From: Streptomyces lateritius
GTDB taxonomy: Bacteria > Actinomycetota > Actinomycetes > Streptomycetales > Streptomycetaceae
Assembly: GCF_014649715.1 (NCBI RefSeq)
Contig: NZ_BMTO01000018.1
Location: 114,899 to 176,054 of the forward strand
DNA length: 61,156 nucleotides
Direction of reading: 5' to 3'
The translations under genes and the position numbers were made by a program. The notes beneath the pieces were generated by a model. That model was given only the letters and a program-made list of their open reading frames with translations. It ran no database searches and was not told the origin of the DNA. This document shows, one piece after another, positions 17,240 through 25,969 of this stretch. Numbering within the stretch: position 1 is the stretch's first letter; each line of letters starts with the position of its first letter.

Positions 17240-17932
17240 GTGCGGTCTGCCCGAGAGTCACGTAGTCGAAAAATGGGCGTCTGCGGCATTCGTACTTCTT
17301 GGAACACCGTCGGGGACGGCGAGTTCTTCTGCGAGGAGTGCGGCGGCGACCGCAACTACCGGCGCCGTACGGGCCGTCGGCGGTTCGCCGTCCTGGGCGT
17401 GCCGGTCCTTCCCCGTGGCCAGGCCGGGCCGATCGTCGAATGCGCCGCCTGTCACACGCGCTTCGGCACGGAGGTCCTCGACCACCCGACGACGAGCCGC
17501 TTCTCCGCGATGCTCCGCGACGCCGTGCACACCGTCGCCCTCGCCGTCCTCGCGGCCGGCGGCACCTCCTCCCGTACGGCGGTGGACACCGCGGTCTCGG
17601 CGGTTCGCGCCGCCGGCTTCGACGAGTGCACCGGCGTCCAGCTGACCGACCTCGTCGAGGCGCTCGCGGCCGACACCGGCCGTTTCCTGCCGGACGTGGG
17701 CAGCGGTGGCGCCGCCCTGGCCATCGAACTCCACGAGGCCCTGGAGCCGCTCACCCCGCACCTGTCCCCCTCCGGGCGGGAGTCGATCCTGCTCCAGGGC
17801 GCTCGGATCGCCCTCGCGGACGGGGCGTACAGCCCGGCGGAGCGGGACGTGCTGTGCACCGTGGGCAACGCGCTGGCGCTGTGCGCCGACGACACCGCCC
17901 GGCTGCTCGCCTCCGCGCGGACGCTGCTCTGA
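17240..17932 (+). CDS. TerB-like tellurite resistance family protein with zinc ribbon
   Basis: A 230-residue protein. The N-terminal third carries two Cys pairs (FFCEECGGD and VECAACHTRFG) forming a probable zinc ribbon; the rest is an all-helical TerB-like domain (FSAMLRDAVHTVALAVLAAGG ... LADGAYSPAERDVLCTVGNAL, with the acidic pattern of TerB metal sites). The GTG at 17240 is chosen because GGGAGG stands 6 bases upstream; ATG at 17273 is the alternative. It commonly follows leuA in streptomycetes. Molecular function is unknown; TerB domains are linked to membrane stress complexes. Confidence 0.82.
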   Translation: MRSARESRSRKMGVCGIRTSWNTVGDGEFFCEECGGDRNYRRRTGRRRFAVLGVPVLPRGQAGPIVECAACHTRFGTEVLDHPTTSRFSAMLRDAVHTVALAVLAAGGTSSRTAVDTAVSAVRAAGFDECTGVQLTDLVEALAADTGRFLPDVGSGGAALAIELHEALEPLTPHLSPSGRESILLQGARIALADGAYSPAERDVLCTVGNALALCADDTARLLASARTLL

Positions 17933-17960
17933 GGGGTAAGGCCGCCCCCAGCGACGTCCC

Positions 17961-19343
17961 CTACGGCGCGATGTTGTGGTTGAGGCGGAACAGGTTGCCG
18001 GGGTCGTAACGGCGCTTGACCGCCCGCAACCGGTCGTAGTTCTGACGGTAGTTGGCCCGCACCCGGTCCTGGTCGTCGGTGTCCATGAAGTTGATGTAGC
18101 CGGCCTCCTGGGTGTGCGGGCGCAGCGCCTTGTCGTACGCCCGGGTCCAGGCGATGTTCCGCTCCGTGTCGGCGGGATCGGTGTAGCTGGCGCCGAACGC
18201 GGTGGAGAAGGCGGCGTCGCGGTAGGCGAACGCGGTGTCCTCGGCCCCGACCCGATGGCAGGCTCCGTCGATCGGGAAGATCGCGGTGTCGGTCTGCATG
18301 GAAGGGATCGTCTGCCCGAAGGTCATGTGGACGTCGATGGCGCCGTCGGTCAGTTCACGGCTGAAGTTCCCCTTCCAGTAGTGGTACAGGCCCGGCGGCA
18401 GGTCCTCGTCGAAGAGGGTGTTGATCACCGGGTACGGCATCCGGTCGACGGCCTCGCCGATGACCGGCCCGAGCGCGGCGAGGCGGGCGCGGACCTTCTC
18501 GTCCTTCTCGGTGGGTCCGGTGAAGCAGACCGCGACACCGCAGACCGGGCGTCCTTGCCAGCGCTCAGGCAGGAACGGGAGCTGTGGCCCGAGCATCGTC
18601 ACGAGGAGGGTGTTCAGCTCCTCCGGCGCCTCGGCGTTCAGGTCGCGCCAGCGGCGTGGCACCTCCCCGTCGAGCGGGAAGATCATGATTCCGCCGAGGA
18701 TGTCCGAGACGGGGTGCAGCCGGAACTGGAACGAGGTGACGACACCGTAGTTGCCGCCGCCGCCGCGCAGCGCCCAGAAGAGGTCGGGGTGCCGCTCTGC
18801 GTCGCAGGCGACGAGGGTGCCCTCGGCGGTGACGACATCGGCCGAGAGGAGGTTGTCGCAGGTCAGGCCGTAGCGGCGGGAGAGGTGGCCCATGCCACCG
18901 CCGAGGGTCAAGCCGCCGATGCCGGTCGTGGAGATGACACCGCCGGTGGTGGCGAGGCCGAAGGCGTGGGTGGCGTGGTTGAAGTCGCCCCAGGTGCAGC
19001 CGCCCTCGGCACGGGCGGTACGGGCCAGGGGGTCCACGCGGACCCCGCGCATCCGGGACAGGTCGACGACGAGCCCGTGGTCGACGGTGCCGTGTCCGGC
19101 GACGGCGTGGCCGCCGCCGCGGACGGCGAGCGGCAGGTGGTTGTCCCGGGCGAAGAGGACGCCGGCGATTACGTCCCCGGCGTCCGCGGCCCGTACGACG
19201 ACGGCGGGACGCCGGTCGTGGAGGGCGTTGTAGACCCGTCGGGCTTCCTCGTAGGCGGGGTCTCCGGGGACGACGACCTCACCGCGGACGGCGCCGCGCA
19301 GCAGGTCGAGGGAGAGTTCGGTAGGGAGAGGGGTGGTGTTCAT
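17961..19343 (-). CDS. FAD-binding oxidoreductase, BBE-like (PCMH family)
   Basis: A 460-residue flavoprotein. The FAD-binding PCMH domain has the RGGGHAVAGHG motif, whose His is the usual 8-alpha covalent FAD ligand, and GIGGLTLGGGMGHLSRRYG. The position of the second (Cys) covalent link of bicovalent BBE enzymes is Ile here (GVISTTG), so a single His linkage is expected. The C-terminal BBE motif YDPGNLFRLNHNI is intact. Such enzymes oxidise sugars, alcohols or secondary metabolites; the substrate is unknown. The LuxR regulator at 19636 is on the same strand upstream, separated by a miniature inverted-repeat element. Confidence 0.9.
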   Translation of the reverse strand: MNTTPLPTELSLDLLRGAVRGEVVVPGDPAYEEARRVYNALHDRRPAVVVRAADAGDVIAGVLFARDNHLPLAVRGGGHAVAGHGTVDHGLVVDLSRMRGVRVDPLARTARAEGGCTWGDFNHATHAFGLATTGGVISTTGIGGLTLGGGMGHLSRRYGLTCDNLLSADVVTAEGTLVACDAERHPDLFWALRGGGGNYGVVTSFQFRLHPVSDILGGIMIFPLDGEVPRRWRDLNAEAPEELNTLLVTMLGPQLPFLPERWQGRPVCGVAVCFTGPTEKDEKVRARLAALGPVIGEAVDRMPYPVINTLFDEDLPPGLYHYWKGNFSRELTDGAIDVHMTFGQTIPSMQTDTAIFPIDGACHRVGAEDTAFAYRDAAFSTAFGASYTDPADTERNIAWTRAYDKALRPHTQEAGYINFMDTDDQDRVRANYRQNYDRLRAVKRRYDPGNLFRLNHNIAP

Positions 19344-19478
19344 GGACCCGTTGTAGGCGGGGAGCCGGGGCGCGGACATCGCCCGAACCACCCATGTCGC
19401 GGGCGAAGGGGAGATGGGCGAATCGGCCCATGCGGGGCCCGAAGGGGGGTGAGCCCGGCGCGACCACAAGACACCCCA

Positions 19479-19655
19479 AGGCCGTGTCCGTGAAGTCGCG
19501 CCGGGATCGCTTCGCCTGGCACGCGCGTTCGCCGCGTTGTCGGGGTCACCCGAGTACGCCCGGTAAGAGGGCGGCCCTCCGCCTTGCGATCGCACGCACC
19601 GGACGCGGCGGGCCCTGTGCTGTGGGCAGACGGCGCTACTTTCCGGACACGACCT
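19479..19655. mobile_element. Miniature inverted-repeat element, copy 1
   Basis: A 177-bp noncoding element bounded by 24-bp imperfect terminal inverted repeats (19479-19502 and 19632-19655; 20 of 24 positions match). Left end begins AGGCCGTGTCCGTGAAGTC; right end, read outward-in, begins AGGTCGTGTCCGGAAAGTA. The same two ends recur at 59389-59452. The right end runs into the 3' end of the LuxR gene and supplies its last five sense codons and stop. No transposase fragment or clear target duplication was found. Confidence 0.7.
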
Positions 19656-21693
19656 CGGCCAGGTCGTGGGCGTAGGCGTAGGCCGTGGCGGCGGCGCGGG
19701 AGGTGACGTCCAGCTTGGCGAAGATGTTGTTCAGGTGCCGGGCGACCGTGTGCTCGCTGATCACCAGGGTCCGGGCGATGTCCTTGTTGGTGCGGCCCGC
19801 GGCGACCAGCCGCAGTACCTCGGCCTCCCGGCTCGTGAGACCACCGGGCAGGGTCCCGCGCGTCCCGGGCCGCCCCGCGAGCAGGGCCGCCGCGCGGCGC
19901 GCGTCCGGGGCGGCACCGAGGCGTTCGAACGTCGCCCGGGCGGCCGCGAGCTCCAGCCGGGCCGCCTCCTCGTCGCCCGCCGCCCGGTCGGCGGCGGCCA
20001 GCAGCATCCGTACCTGCGCGGCGTCGTACGGGATGCGCAGCTCCAGCCAGGCCGCCAGGGCCCGGCGCAGCGGGCGTTGCGCAGGCTCCTGCCGGGCGAG
20101 GGCGAGGGCGCCGCGGGCGGTGTCGGCCATCGCGCCCAGGAGCGTGGCGTCCGCGGCGAGCGCCTCCAGCTCGGCCACGGCGGTGGCCGCGCCGTCCACG
20201 TCGCCGACGGCGAGCGCCACCTCCGTCTGCGCGGCGAGGAGCCGGGCCCGGCAGATGAGGTCGTGGCGCGGCTCGCTCTGGCAGGCCAGCGCGAGTCTGA
20301 GGCCGGTTACGGCGGCGTCCGCCTTGCCCTGGGCGAGCCGGAGCAGCGCGAGCCCCGGCTGGGGGATCCGGCCCAGCTCGTGGGCGTGCGCGTACGAGAG
20401 GGCGGCCTCGTCCAGCCTGCCCTGCCGCCGCCGGATCTCCCCGGCCGCGTAGTGCGCCGCGGCGGCGGCCTCCAGGCTGTCCACGAGAACCTCCTGGCAG
20501 ACCCGCCCGGCCTCGGCCTCGGCGAGCGTCCACGCCCCGAGCAGATCGAGCACCTCGACGTAGTGGATCCGGCACAGCCCCCGGAACGGATTGTCGGTCA
20601 GCGGCACGGCCCGCTGGCCCCCGGCCCCCTCCGCGACCGCGACCGCAGGCCCGCCGGGCCCGGCAGGAGTGAGGTCGAGCCCGGCGGGCCCGACGCGGCG
20701 GGCCTGGTCGCCGTCCATACGGCCGGCTCCGGTGGGGGCAGGGCGGGGGTTGTCGTGCCCGCCCAGGGCCGGTTCGGCCGCCAGGCCGGGATCGGCGGTG
20801 TCGGGGCCGTTCCGTACCGGAGTACGGCCGGGGCTGTCATGCCCGTCCGGGGGCCGGGCCGGCCGGCGGCGGCCGGGGTCCTCCACCGGCCCGGAGGGCT
20901 CGGGCGGGGGGTCGGGGTGCCGGCCGGCGAGTGCTCGGGAGGTCGGGGGCCAAGGAGCCTCGCACCAGGTCATCGCCGCGTGGGTCCATTCCACCGCGCG
21001 GCCGAAGTCCGCCGCCTCCATGCACTGGGTGAGGGCCAGGCAGTACAGCCAGCCGGTAAAGGTGCCGCTCAACTCGCCCGCCATGACCGAGCACATCGCG
21101 TCGTCGAGAAGCGAAAGCCCTTCCCTCCTCCGGCCGCTCGCCAGCAGGACGGCCGCGTGGGCCTGGCGGCTCAGGGCGATCAGGTCCGGGCTACCGGAGC
21201 GGCCCGCGAGATGGTTCATGCGCCGCGCCGCCGCGAGCGCCGCGCCCGGGTCGTGGTGCTCCTGGGCCTCCTCGGCGTCCGTCCAGGCGAGATAGCACTG
21301 CTCGGGGCAGTCCGGGTCCTGCTCCAGGTGGTGGCGGGCCCGCCGCAGCCAGCCCGCCGCGGCAGCCGGCCGGCCCAGGCAGCGGTACTCGAAGTACAGC
21401 CACCATGCCGTGTGGCCCGCCCCCCGGTGGTCGCCCGCCGCCACGTACCCGGCCTGTGCCCGCAGCCGCGCGGCCACCGATTCGTCCACGTGCCCCGCCC
21501 ACCAGGCGGCGTCCGCGAGGAGGTCCAGGTCGTCGGGGCCCAGCGCGGCGGAAGGATGCAGGTCGGCCTCGTACAGGAGGGTGTACGCCTCGGCCCACGA
21601 CTCCCTGGCCGCCGCGTCCCGCGCCCGCTCCACGGCGGGGGCGGTGGAGGCGGTGGAGACGGCACCGGCCGCCTGGTCGACGGGAACGGCCAT
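19636..21693 (-). CDS. LuxR-family transcriptional regulator, large
   Basis: A 685-residue regulator with a C-terminal LuxR HTH (LTSREAEVLRLVAAGRTNKD, IARTLVISEHTVARHLNNIF). The rest is an alpha-solenoid of TPR-like repeats (SYAHAHELGRIPQPGLALLRLA and others). About residues 240-350 form a Pro/Gly/Arg-rich low-complexity stretch that interrupts the helical repeats. Such regulators often control an adjacent oxidoreductase, here the BBE-like enzyme. The 3' end overlaps an inverted-repeat element, which encodes the final VVSGK and stop codon, so the original C-terminus may have differed slightly. The ribosome site is weak. Confidence 0.85.
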   Translation of the reverse strand: MAVPVDQAAGAVSTASTAPAVERARDAAARESWAEAYTLLYEADLHPSAALGPDDLDLLADAAWWAGHVDESVAARLRAQAGYVAAGDHRGAGHTAWWLYFEYRCLGRPAAAAGWLRRARHHLEQDPDCPEQCYLAWTDAEEAQEHHDPGAALAAARRMNHLAGRSGSPDLIALSRQAHAAVLLASGRRREGLSLLDDAMCSVMAGELSGTFTGWLYCLALTQCMEAADFGRAVEWTHAAMTWCEAPWPPTSRALAGRHPDPPPEPSGPVEDPGRRRPARPPDGHDSPGRTPVRNGPDTADPGLAAEPALGGHDNPRPAPTGAGRMDGDQARRVGPAGLDLTPAGPGGPAVAVAEGAGGQRAVPLTDNPFRGLCRIHYVEVLDLLGAWTLAEAEAGRVCQEVLVDSLEAAAAAHYAAGEIRRRQGRLDEAALSYAHAHELGRIPQPGLALLRLAQGKADAAVTGLRLALACQSEPRHDLICRARLLAAQTEVALAVGDVDGAATAVAELEALAADATLLGAMADTARGALALARQEPAQRPLRRALAAWLELRIPYDAAQVRMLLAAADRAAGDEEAARLELAAARATFERLGAAPDARRAAALLAGRPGTRGTLPGGLTSREAEVLRLVAAGRTNKDIARTLVISEHTVARHLNNIFAKLDVTSRAAATAYAYAHDLAEVVSGK

Positions 21694-22006
21694 CGCCGCT
21701 CACTTCCCTTCCCGTCCCTCCCGGCCCTTACAGGCTCTTCCAGAATAGGACCGGCCGCCCCACCGCGCCCGTACTCCCCGGGCGCACCGCCGCCTCCGTA
21801 CCGCCCCCGGCAGTAGCCCCCGACGCCGCCGCCGGTGCGACGAAACAGCCTCTCCCGGCGGGAATCTGGGATCGACCCGGACGGCCACGCCGGAGGGACG
21901 ACCGAGGTCGAGGCCCCGAACACGACCGTCAGCGAACGCCGGGGACGCGGAGCCGTCCCCGGGGGCCCGCTCTGTGGGTGATCGTCCTCGTCATCGCCGC
22001 GCCGTT
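21694..22006. other. Intergenic region upstream of the LuxR gene
   Basis: No intact gene is seen. The region holds the LuxR promoter and decayed sequence leading into the response-regulator remnant; a short hydrophobic frame (LWVIVLVIAAPFVG) near 21970 is of uncertain origin. Confidence 0.4.
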
Positions 22007-22246
22007 CGTCGGGCCCTCACCGGCGGGCAGACCTCGGTCGCCGCGCACCTCCTGATCGCCGACCGCCAGATCACGGCGCCGGTGGCCAGGGGCCTGAACG
22101 ATACGGAGACCGCTGAGGACCCGGGCCTCTCGCCGCTCACGGCGAAGACCGTGTCAGCCGGGACACGGGCAGGCCGGGACCGGGCCCGACTCGTCGCCGG
22201 GGCGTACGAGTCGGGCCTGGTCCGGCCGGGTACTACTTCGGGGTGA
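22007..22246 (+). pseudogene. Remnant of a NarL/LuxR-type response regulator
   Basis: The translated frame keeps recognisable pieces of a NarL-family DNA-binding domain: VARGLNDTETAEDPGLSPLT then AKT, and ending ARLVAGAYESGLVRPG, which matches the usual ending of streptomycete response regulators (QLVVLAYESGLVRPG). The recognition-helix part is scrambled (VSAGTRAGRD), the LTPRE motif is lost and the receiver domain is gone. It overlaps the stop of the ferredoxin reductase gene by 14 bases. Clearly nonfunctional. Confidence 0.65.
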
Positions 22247-23609
22247 CGGCGTTGCTCGCGCGGAGCATGTCCTCGCGCTCGACGATCTTCACGCGCGCGC
22301 GGCCCTGCGGCTCACCCAGCGCCTTCTCCGCCGCGTCCAGGGCGTACCAGCCCTCCCACGTCGTGTACGTGACGCCCTTCGCCTCCAGGAAGGAGACGAC
22401 GGCCTCGGCCTCCGGGGTCTCCGGGGTGAGCAGCCGTCCGTTGGCGAAGTCGTCGAGGAGGTTGGCGACGGTCTCGTTGGCGTCACCCTTGGTGTGGCCG
22501 ATGAGACCGACGGGGCCGCGCCGGATCCAGCCGGTGACGTACGTGGACGCCAGGTGCTCGCCGCCCTCTTCGATCACGCGGCCGCCGGCGTCCGGAACGG
22601 TGCCGGAGGCGGTGTCCCAGGGCAGCTTGGGCAGCTCGTCGGAGAGGTAGCCGACGGCTCGGTAGACGGCCTGGACGTCCCAGTCCGTGGTCCGGCCGGT
22701 GCCCTTGACGTTGCCGGTGCCGTCGAGCTCGGTGCGCTCGGTGCGCAGACCGACGACCTTGCCGTCCTCGCCGAGAATCTCGGCCGGAGACTCGAAGAAG
22801 TGCAGGAAGAGCTTGTGCGGGCGGTCGCCCACGTCGCGGATCGCCCAGTTCTCCAGGGTCTTGGCGACCATGTCGGTCTGCTTGTTCTTGCGCCGCTCGG
22901 CTATCGAACCGTCGTCGTAGTCGATGTCCTCGGGGTTGACGATGACCTCGATGTTCGGCGAGTGGTCCAGTTCGCGCAGCTCCATGGGGCTGAACTTCGC
23001 CTGAGCCGGGCCGCGGCGGCCGAACACGTGGATCTCCAGGGCCTTGTTCGCCTTGAGGCCGTCGTAGACGTTCGGCGGGATCTCGGTCGGCAGCAGCTCA
23101 TCCGCCGTCTTGGCGAGGATGCGCGCGATGTCGAGGGCCACGTTGCCGACACCGAGCACGGCGACCTTCTCGGCGTGCAGCGGCCAGGTGCGCGGCACGT
23201 CCGGGTGACCGTCGTACCAGGAGGCGAAGTCGGCGGCGCCGTAGGAACCGTCGAGCTCGACGCCGGGGATGCGGAGCTCGCGGTCGGCCATGGCGCCCGT
23301 CGAGAAGACCACGGCGTCGTAGAAGGCGCGCAGGTCGTCCAGGTGGACGTCGGTGCCGTACTCGACGTTGCCGAAGAGGCGGACCTGCGGCTTGTCGAGC
23401 ACCTGGTGGAGGGCGGTGATGATGCCCTTGATACGGGGGTGGTCGGGGGCCACGCCGTAACGGATGAGACCGAAGGGGGCCGGCATCCGCTCGAAGAGGT
23501 CGATGGACACACCCGGCTCGGCGGCGGCCTCGGACTTCAGCAGCGCGTCAGCGGCGTAGATTCCGGCGGGGCCGGCGCCGACGATCGCGACCCGGAGAGG
23601 GCGGGGCAT
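22233..23609 (-). CDS. Ferredoxin-NADP+ reductase (FprA-like)
   Basis: A 458-residue FAD/NAD(P) oxidoreductase of the adrenodoxin-reductase/FprA type: FAD motif VAIVGAGPAGIYAAD at residue 8, the FGLIRYGVAPDHPRIKG block, the NADP motif VLGVGNVALDIARIL, GRRGPAQAKFSPMELREL, and the C-terminal TGWIRRGPVGLIGHTKGDANET signature. It shuttles electrons between NADPH and ferredoxins for P450s or Fe-S metabolism. The ATG at 23609 (MPRPLRVA) follows GAAGGGA; an upstream ATG six codons back lacks a site. A candidate iron box lies 47 bases upstream. Confidence 0.93.
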   Translation of the reverse strand: MPRPLRVAIVGAGPAGIYAADALLKSEAAAEPGVSIDLFERMPAPFGLIRYGVAPDHPRIKGIITALHQVLDKPQVRLFGNVEYGTDVHLDDLRAFYDAVVFSTGAMADRELRIPGVELDGSYGAADFASWYDGHPDVPRTWPLHAEKVAVLGVGNVALDIARILAKTADELLPTEIPPNVYDGLKANKALEIHVFGRRGPAQAKFSPMELRELDHSPNIEVIVNPEDIDYDDGSIAERRKNKQTDMVAKTLENWAIRDVGDRPHKLFLHFFESPAEILGEDGKVVGLRTERTELDGTGNVKGTGRTTDWDVQAVYRAVGYLSDELPKLPWDTASGTVPDAGGRVIEEGGEHLASTYVTGWIRRGPVGLIGHTKGDANETVANLLDDFANGRLLTPETPEAEAVVSFLEAKGVTYTTWEGWYALDAAEKALGEPQGRARVKIVEREDMLRASNAVTPK

Positions 23610-23655
23610 GTCAGGTTCCCTTCGCAAGCGACGTGACGACGATGGCTGTCATCAC

Positions 23656-23669
23656 TTAGGTCACCCTAA
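23656..23669. promoter_or_regulatory. Candidate iron box (DmdR/DtxR-like)
   Basis: TTAGGTCACCCTAA carries the TTAGG...CCTAA half sites of DtxR-family operators; over the 19-bp consensus used by DmdR1/DtxR it matches about 13 positions. It sits just upstream of the ferredoxin reductase start, where an iron-dependent repressor would act. Confidence 0.45.
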
Positions 23670-24305
23670 ATAACCGCTGAGGCGGGCCGGTACCCGCCCC
23701 CCGTCTATGACCTCATAAGGCCCGCTTATGGGATCACAAAGGAAAAGTTGGGACCCGTCCCCGGAGAAGGCGCCGCCGGTCACGGCGTCCACCGTGGGGA
23801 AGGTCAGCATCGCCACGCCGTTGAGCGCGCAGAAGAGGATGACCGCCCCCTCGTGATGGTGAAGCGCCGCATGAAGGGCGTCTGCGGCACGAGCACGTCC
23901 GCCGGGTTCCGCGGGTCGTAACTCGCCCGGACGAACGGTGCGAAGCCCAGGTGGGGCAGGACGCGGGTGGTTCCGACGGTGTCCGTGTAGAGCTACGCCC
24001 CCGGAATGCCGGCCTGCGACGCGGTGACGGTGATGCCGTGCTTGAGCGGCCGCCGCTCGCGGTTCCACGTCCCCACGACGTACACGCCGACCCCGAAGCC
24101 CGCCGTCGTGATCAACCCGACCGGCGCGATGCCGATGGCGAGGGGTGCCTTCCCTGCGATCGCGGCGACCACGCGGAGAGCGACGACCACGCCGAGGCAG
24201 CCCAGCACGAACCACTTCAGCCGGCGCGGGAACCTCTCGCGCCAGAGCGCCTTGGACGGCGCCGCCGCTGCCCTGGGGGAGGGGTATGGACGCGATCCTC
24301 GACAT
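23661..24305 (-). pseudogene. Decayed membrane-protein gene
   Basis: Strong coding bias runs through the region but in changing frames. A start MSRIASIPLPQGSGG shifts frame into SKALWRERFPRRLKWFVLGC and two hydrophobic spans (to TWNRERRPLKHGITVTASQA), then meets an in-frame TAG at 23993-23995. The same frame continues as LYTDTVGTTRVLPHLGFAPF and FVRASYDPRNPADVLVPQT, then shifts again into GAVILFCALNGVAMLTFPTV. At least two frameshifts and one stop are needed to read it. The family is not recognised; it looks like a small streptomycete membrane protein. Confidence 0.65.
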
Positions 24306-24429
24306 GACCGAGATCGTAGAGCGGGCCCGCGGCCGGGACAGTCCCGGACCGGGTCGGGGGTGCGCCTGGAAGGACGGGCCGTCGAGGCCCCGCTCGTCCA
24401 CCACCCCCGGCTCATGAGCCGCCTGCACA

Positions 24430-24890
24430 AAAGGATGAAGAAAAACCGTCCACGAAGGCAGCGCCTCAAGTCGCCTTCAAGTCCGCCACCGGCTCGAAAT
24501 CAGCCGCGTGCGACGAGGCGTTGAGGAGGCGTCTTCACGTTCCGTTCGAAAAAGCCGCCAATTCGTACGACCTCGTGGATTCGTTGCGGTTTCAACTCCC
24601 GACCGAAGAACCGCCACGTGGTCGGCGCCTTGCTTTGGTCATGGACCAACTCGCCAACGGTACGGCGCAGTTGCGAGACCTGCGCGTCTGCCGATTCTAC
24701 GGATCCCGTACCACCCTGGAGGCGGTAAACGGGAAATGGATTCGGGAAGGCATGTGTTGGTGAAGGAACAACAAGAGCGACAGATGACGGGGCCGCCGCC
24801 CCCGTGCCGGCCGCTCGTCGAATTGGGACGCTGCACCGTGGAAACGGCGTGCCTGCGGGCCGCCGTCGTATCGGGGGGAGGTGGCAGGGA
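24430..24890. other. Region without a convincing gene, lower GC
   Basis: This stretch has clearly lower GC than its surroundings and no frame with normal Streptomyces codon bias. A TTG-initiated frame at 24521-24763 (FEKAANSYDLVDSLRFQL) is the most protein-like but cannot be assigned. It may be a degraded or transferred segment plus the promoter of the small gene at 24891. Confidence 0.4.
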
Positions 24891-25109
24891 ATGACGAAGC
24901 TGCCCATCGGGTCGTACGTCGTGGAGATCCGTACCGGACGGGTCGGGACCGTCATGGGGCACGAGGGCCCGTACCTCCAGCTCAGGCCGCTCGGCGGCGG
25001 GCGGGAGTGGGACTGCGAGCCGGAGGGCGTCCGGGCGGCGACGGTCTCCGAGCGGCTGAGCGCGGCGACGGCCCACGCGAACGCCCGGAGCCGGGGCGAG
25101 GTGCCCTGA
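24891..25109 (+). CDS. Small conserved streptomycete protein
   Basis: A 72-residue protein, MTKLPIGSYVVEIRTGRVGT then VMGHEGPYLQLRPLGGGREWD. It reads as a small beta-barrel-like unit similar to short proteins that streptomycetes carry in many copies, often near regulatory pairs. GGGGAGG lies close upstream of the ATG. Function unknown; no catalytic motif. Confidence 0.7.
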   Translation: MTKLPIGSYVVEIRTGRVGTVMGHEGPYLQLRPLGGGREWDCEPEGVRAATVSERLSAATAHANARSRGEVP

Positions 25110-25206
25110 AGGGTGGCGGTCCGGGTCGGGCGGGGCTGTGGGTGGACGAAAGGGCGGGATGCCGGTCTCGGACCGGGGAGGCCCGGGCGTACGGGAGAAT
25201 GGGCCC

Positions 25207-25956
25207 ATGAGTCTGTTCCGCGACGACGGCATCGTGCTGCGCACCCAGAAGCTGGGTGAAGCGGACCGCATCATCACACTGCTCACGCGCGGTCACGGGC
25301 GCGTACGCGCCGTGGCGCGCGGCGTGCGGCGGACGAAGTCGAAGTTCGGGGCCAGGCTCGAACCCTTCTCCCACGTCGACGTGCAGTTCTTCGCCCGGGG
25401 CAGCGACCTCGTCGGACGCGGGCTGCCGCTCTGCACCCAGAGCGAGACCATCGCCGCGTACGGGAGCGGGATCGTCACCGACTACGCCCGGTACACCGCC
25501 GGGACGGCGATGCTGGAGACGGCGGAACGGTTCACGGACAACGAGGGGGAGCCGGCCGTGCAGCAGTATCTGCTGCTCGTCGGCGGTCTGCGCACCCTCG
25601 CCAACGCCGAACACGCCCCTCACCTCATCCTGGACGCCTTCCTCCTCCGCTCCCTCGCCGTCAACGGGTACGCGCCCAGCTTCGAGGACTGCGCGAAGTG
25701 CGGCATCCACGGGCCCAACCGGTTCTTCTCCGTCGCGGCCGGCGGAGTCATATGCGGCGACTGCCGGGTGCCGGGGAGCGTCGTACCCTCTCCGGAGGCC
25801 ATCGGCCTGCTCAGCGCGCTGCTGACCGGCGACTGGGCGACGGCGGACGCGTGCGAGCCACGCCACGTCAGGGAGGGCGGCGGACTGGTGTCCGCCTATC
25901 TGCACTGGCACCTGGAGCGCGGCCTGCGTTCCCTGCGGTACGTAGAGAAGAGCTAG
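25207..25956 (+). CDS. recO: DNA repair protein RecO
   Basis: A 249-residue RecO: N-terminal OB fold (MSLFRDDGIVLRTQKLGEAD, RIITLLTRGHGRVRAVARGV) and a C-terminal helical domain with a zinc site CAKCG ... CGDC near residues 160-185. RecO loads RecA with RecF/RecR onto SSB-coated DNA. The ATG at 25207 is supported by the conserved N-terminus; a GAGAAT hexamer ends 6 bases upstream, suggesting a leaderless transcript. uppS follows after 13 bases, the usual actinobacterial pairing. Confidence 0.95.
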   Translation: MSLFRDDGIVLRTQKLGEADRIITLLTRGHGRVRAVARGVRRTKSKFGARLEPFSHVDVQFFARGSDLVGRGLPLCTQSETIAAYGSGIVTDYARYTAGTAMLETAERFTDNEGEPAVQQYLLLVGGLRTLANAEHAPHLILDAFLLRSLAVNGYAPSFEDCAKCGIHGPNRFFSVAAGGVICGDCRVPGSVVPSPEAIGLLSALLTGDWATADACEPRHVREGGGLVSAYLHWHLERGLRSLRYVEKS

Positions 25957-25969
25957 GAGATCCATCGCC

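Noticed and set aside
24508..24894. Two overlapping open frames in the low-GC stretch before the small conserved gene
   Set aside because: Codon bias unlike genuine genes here, and no recognisable protein.
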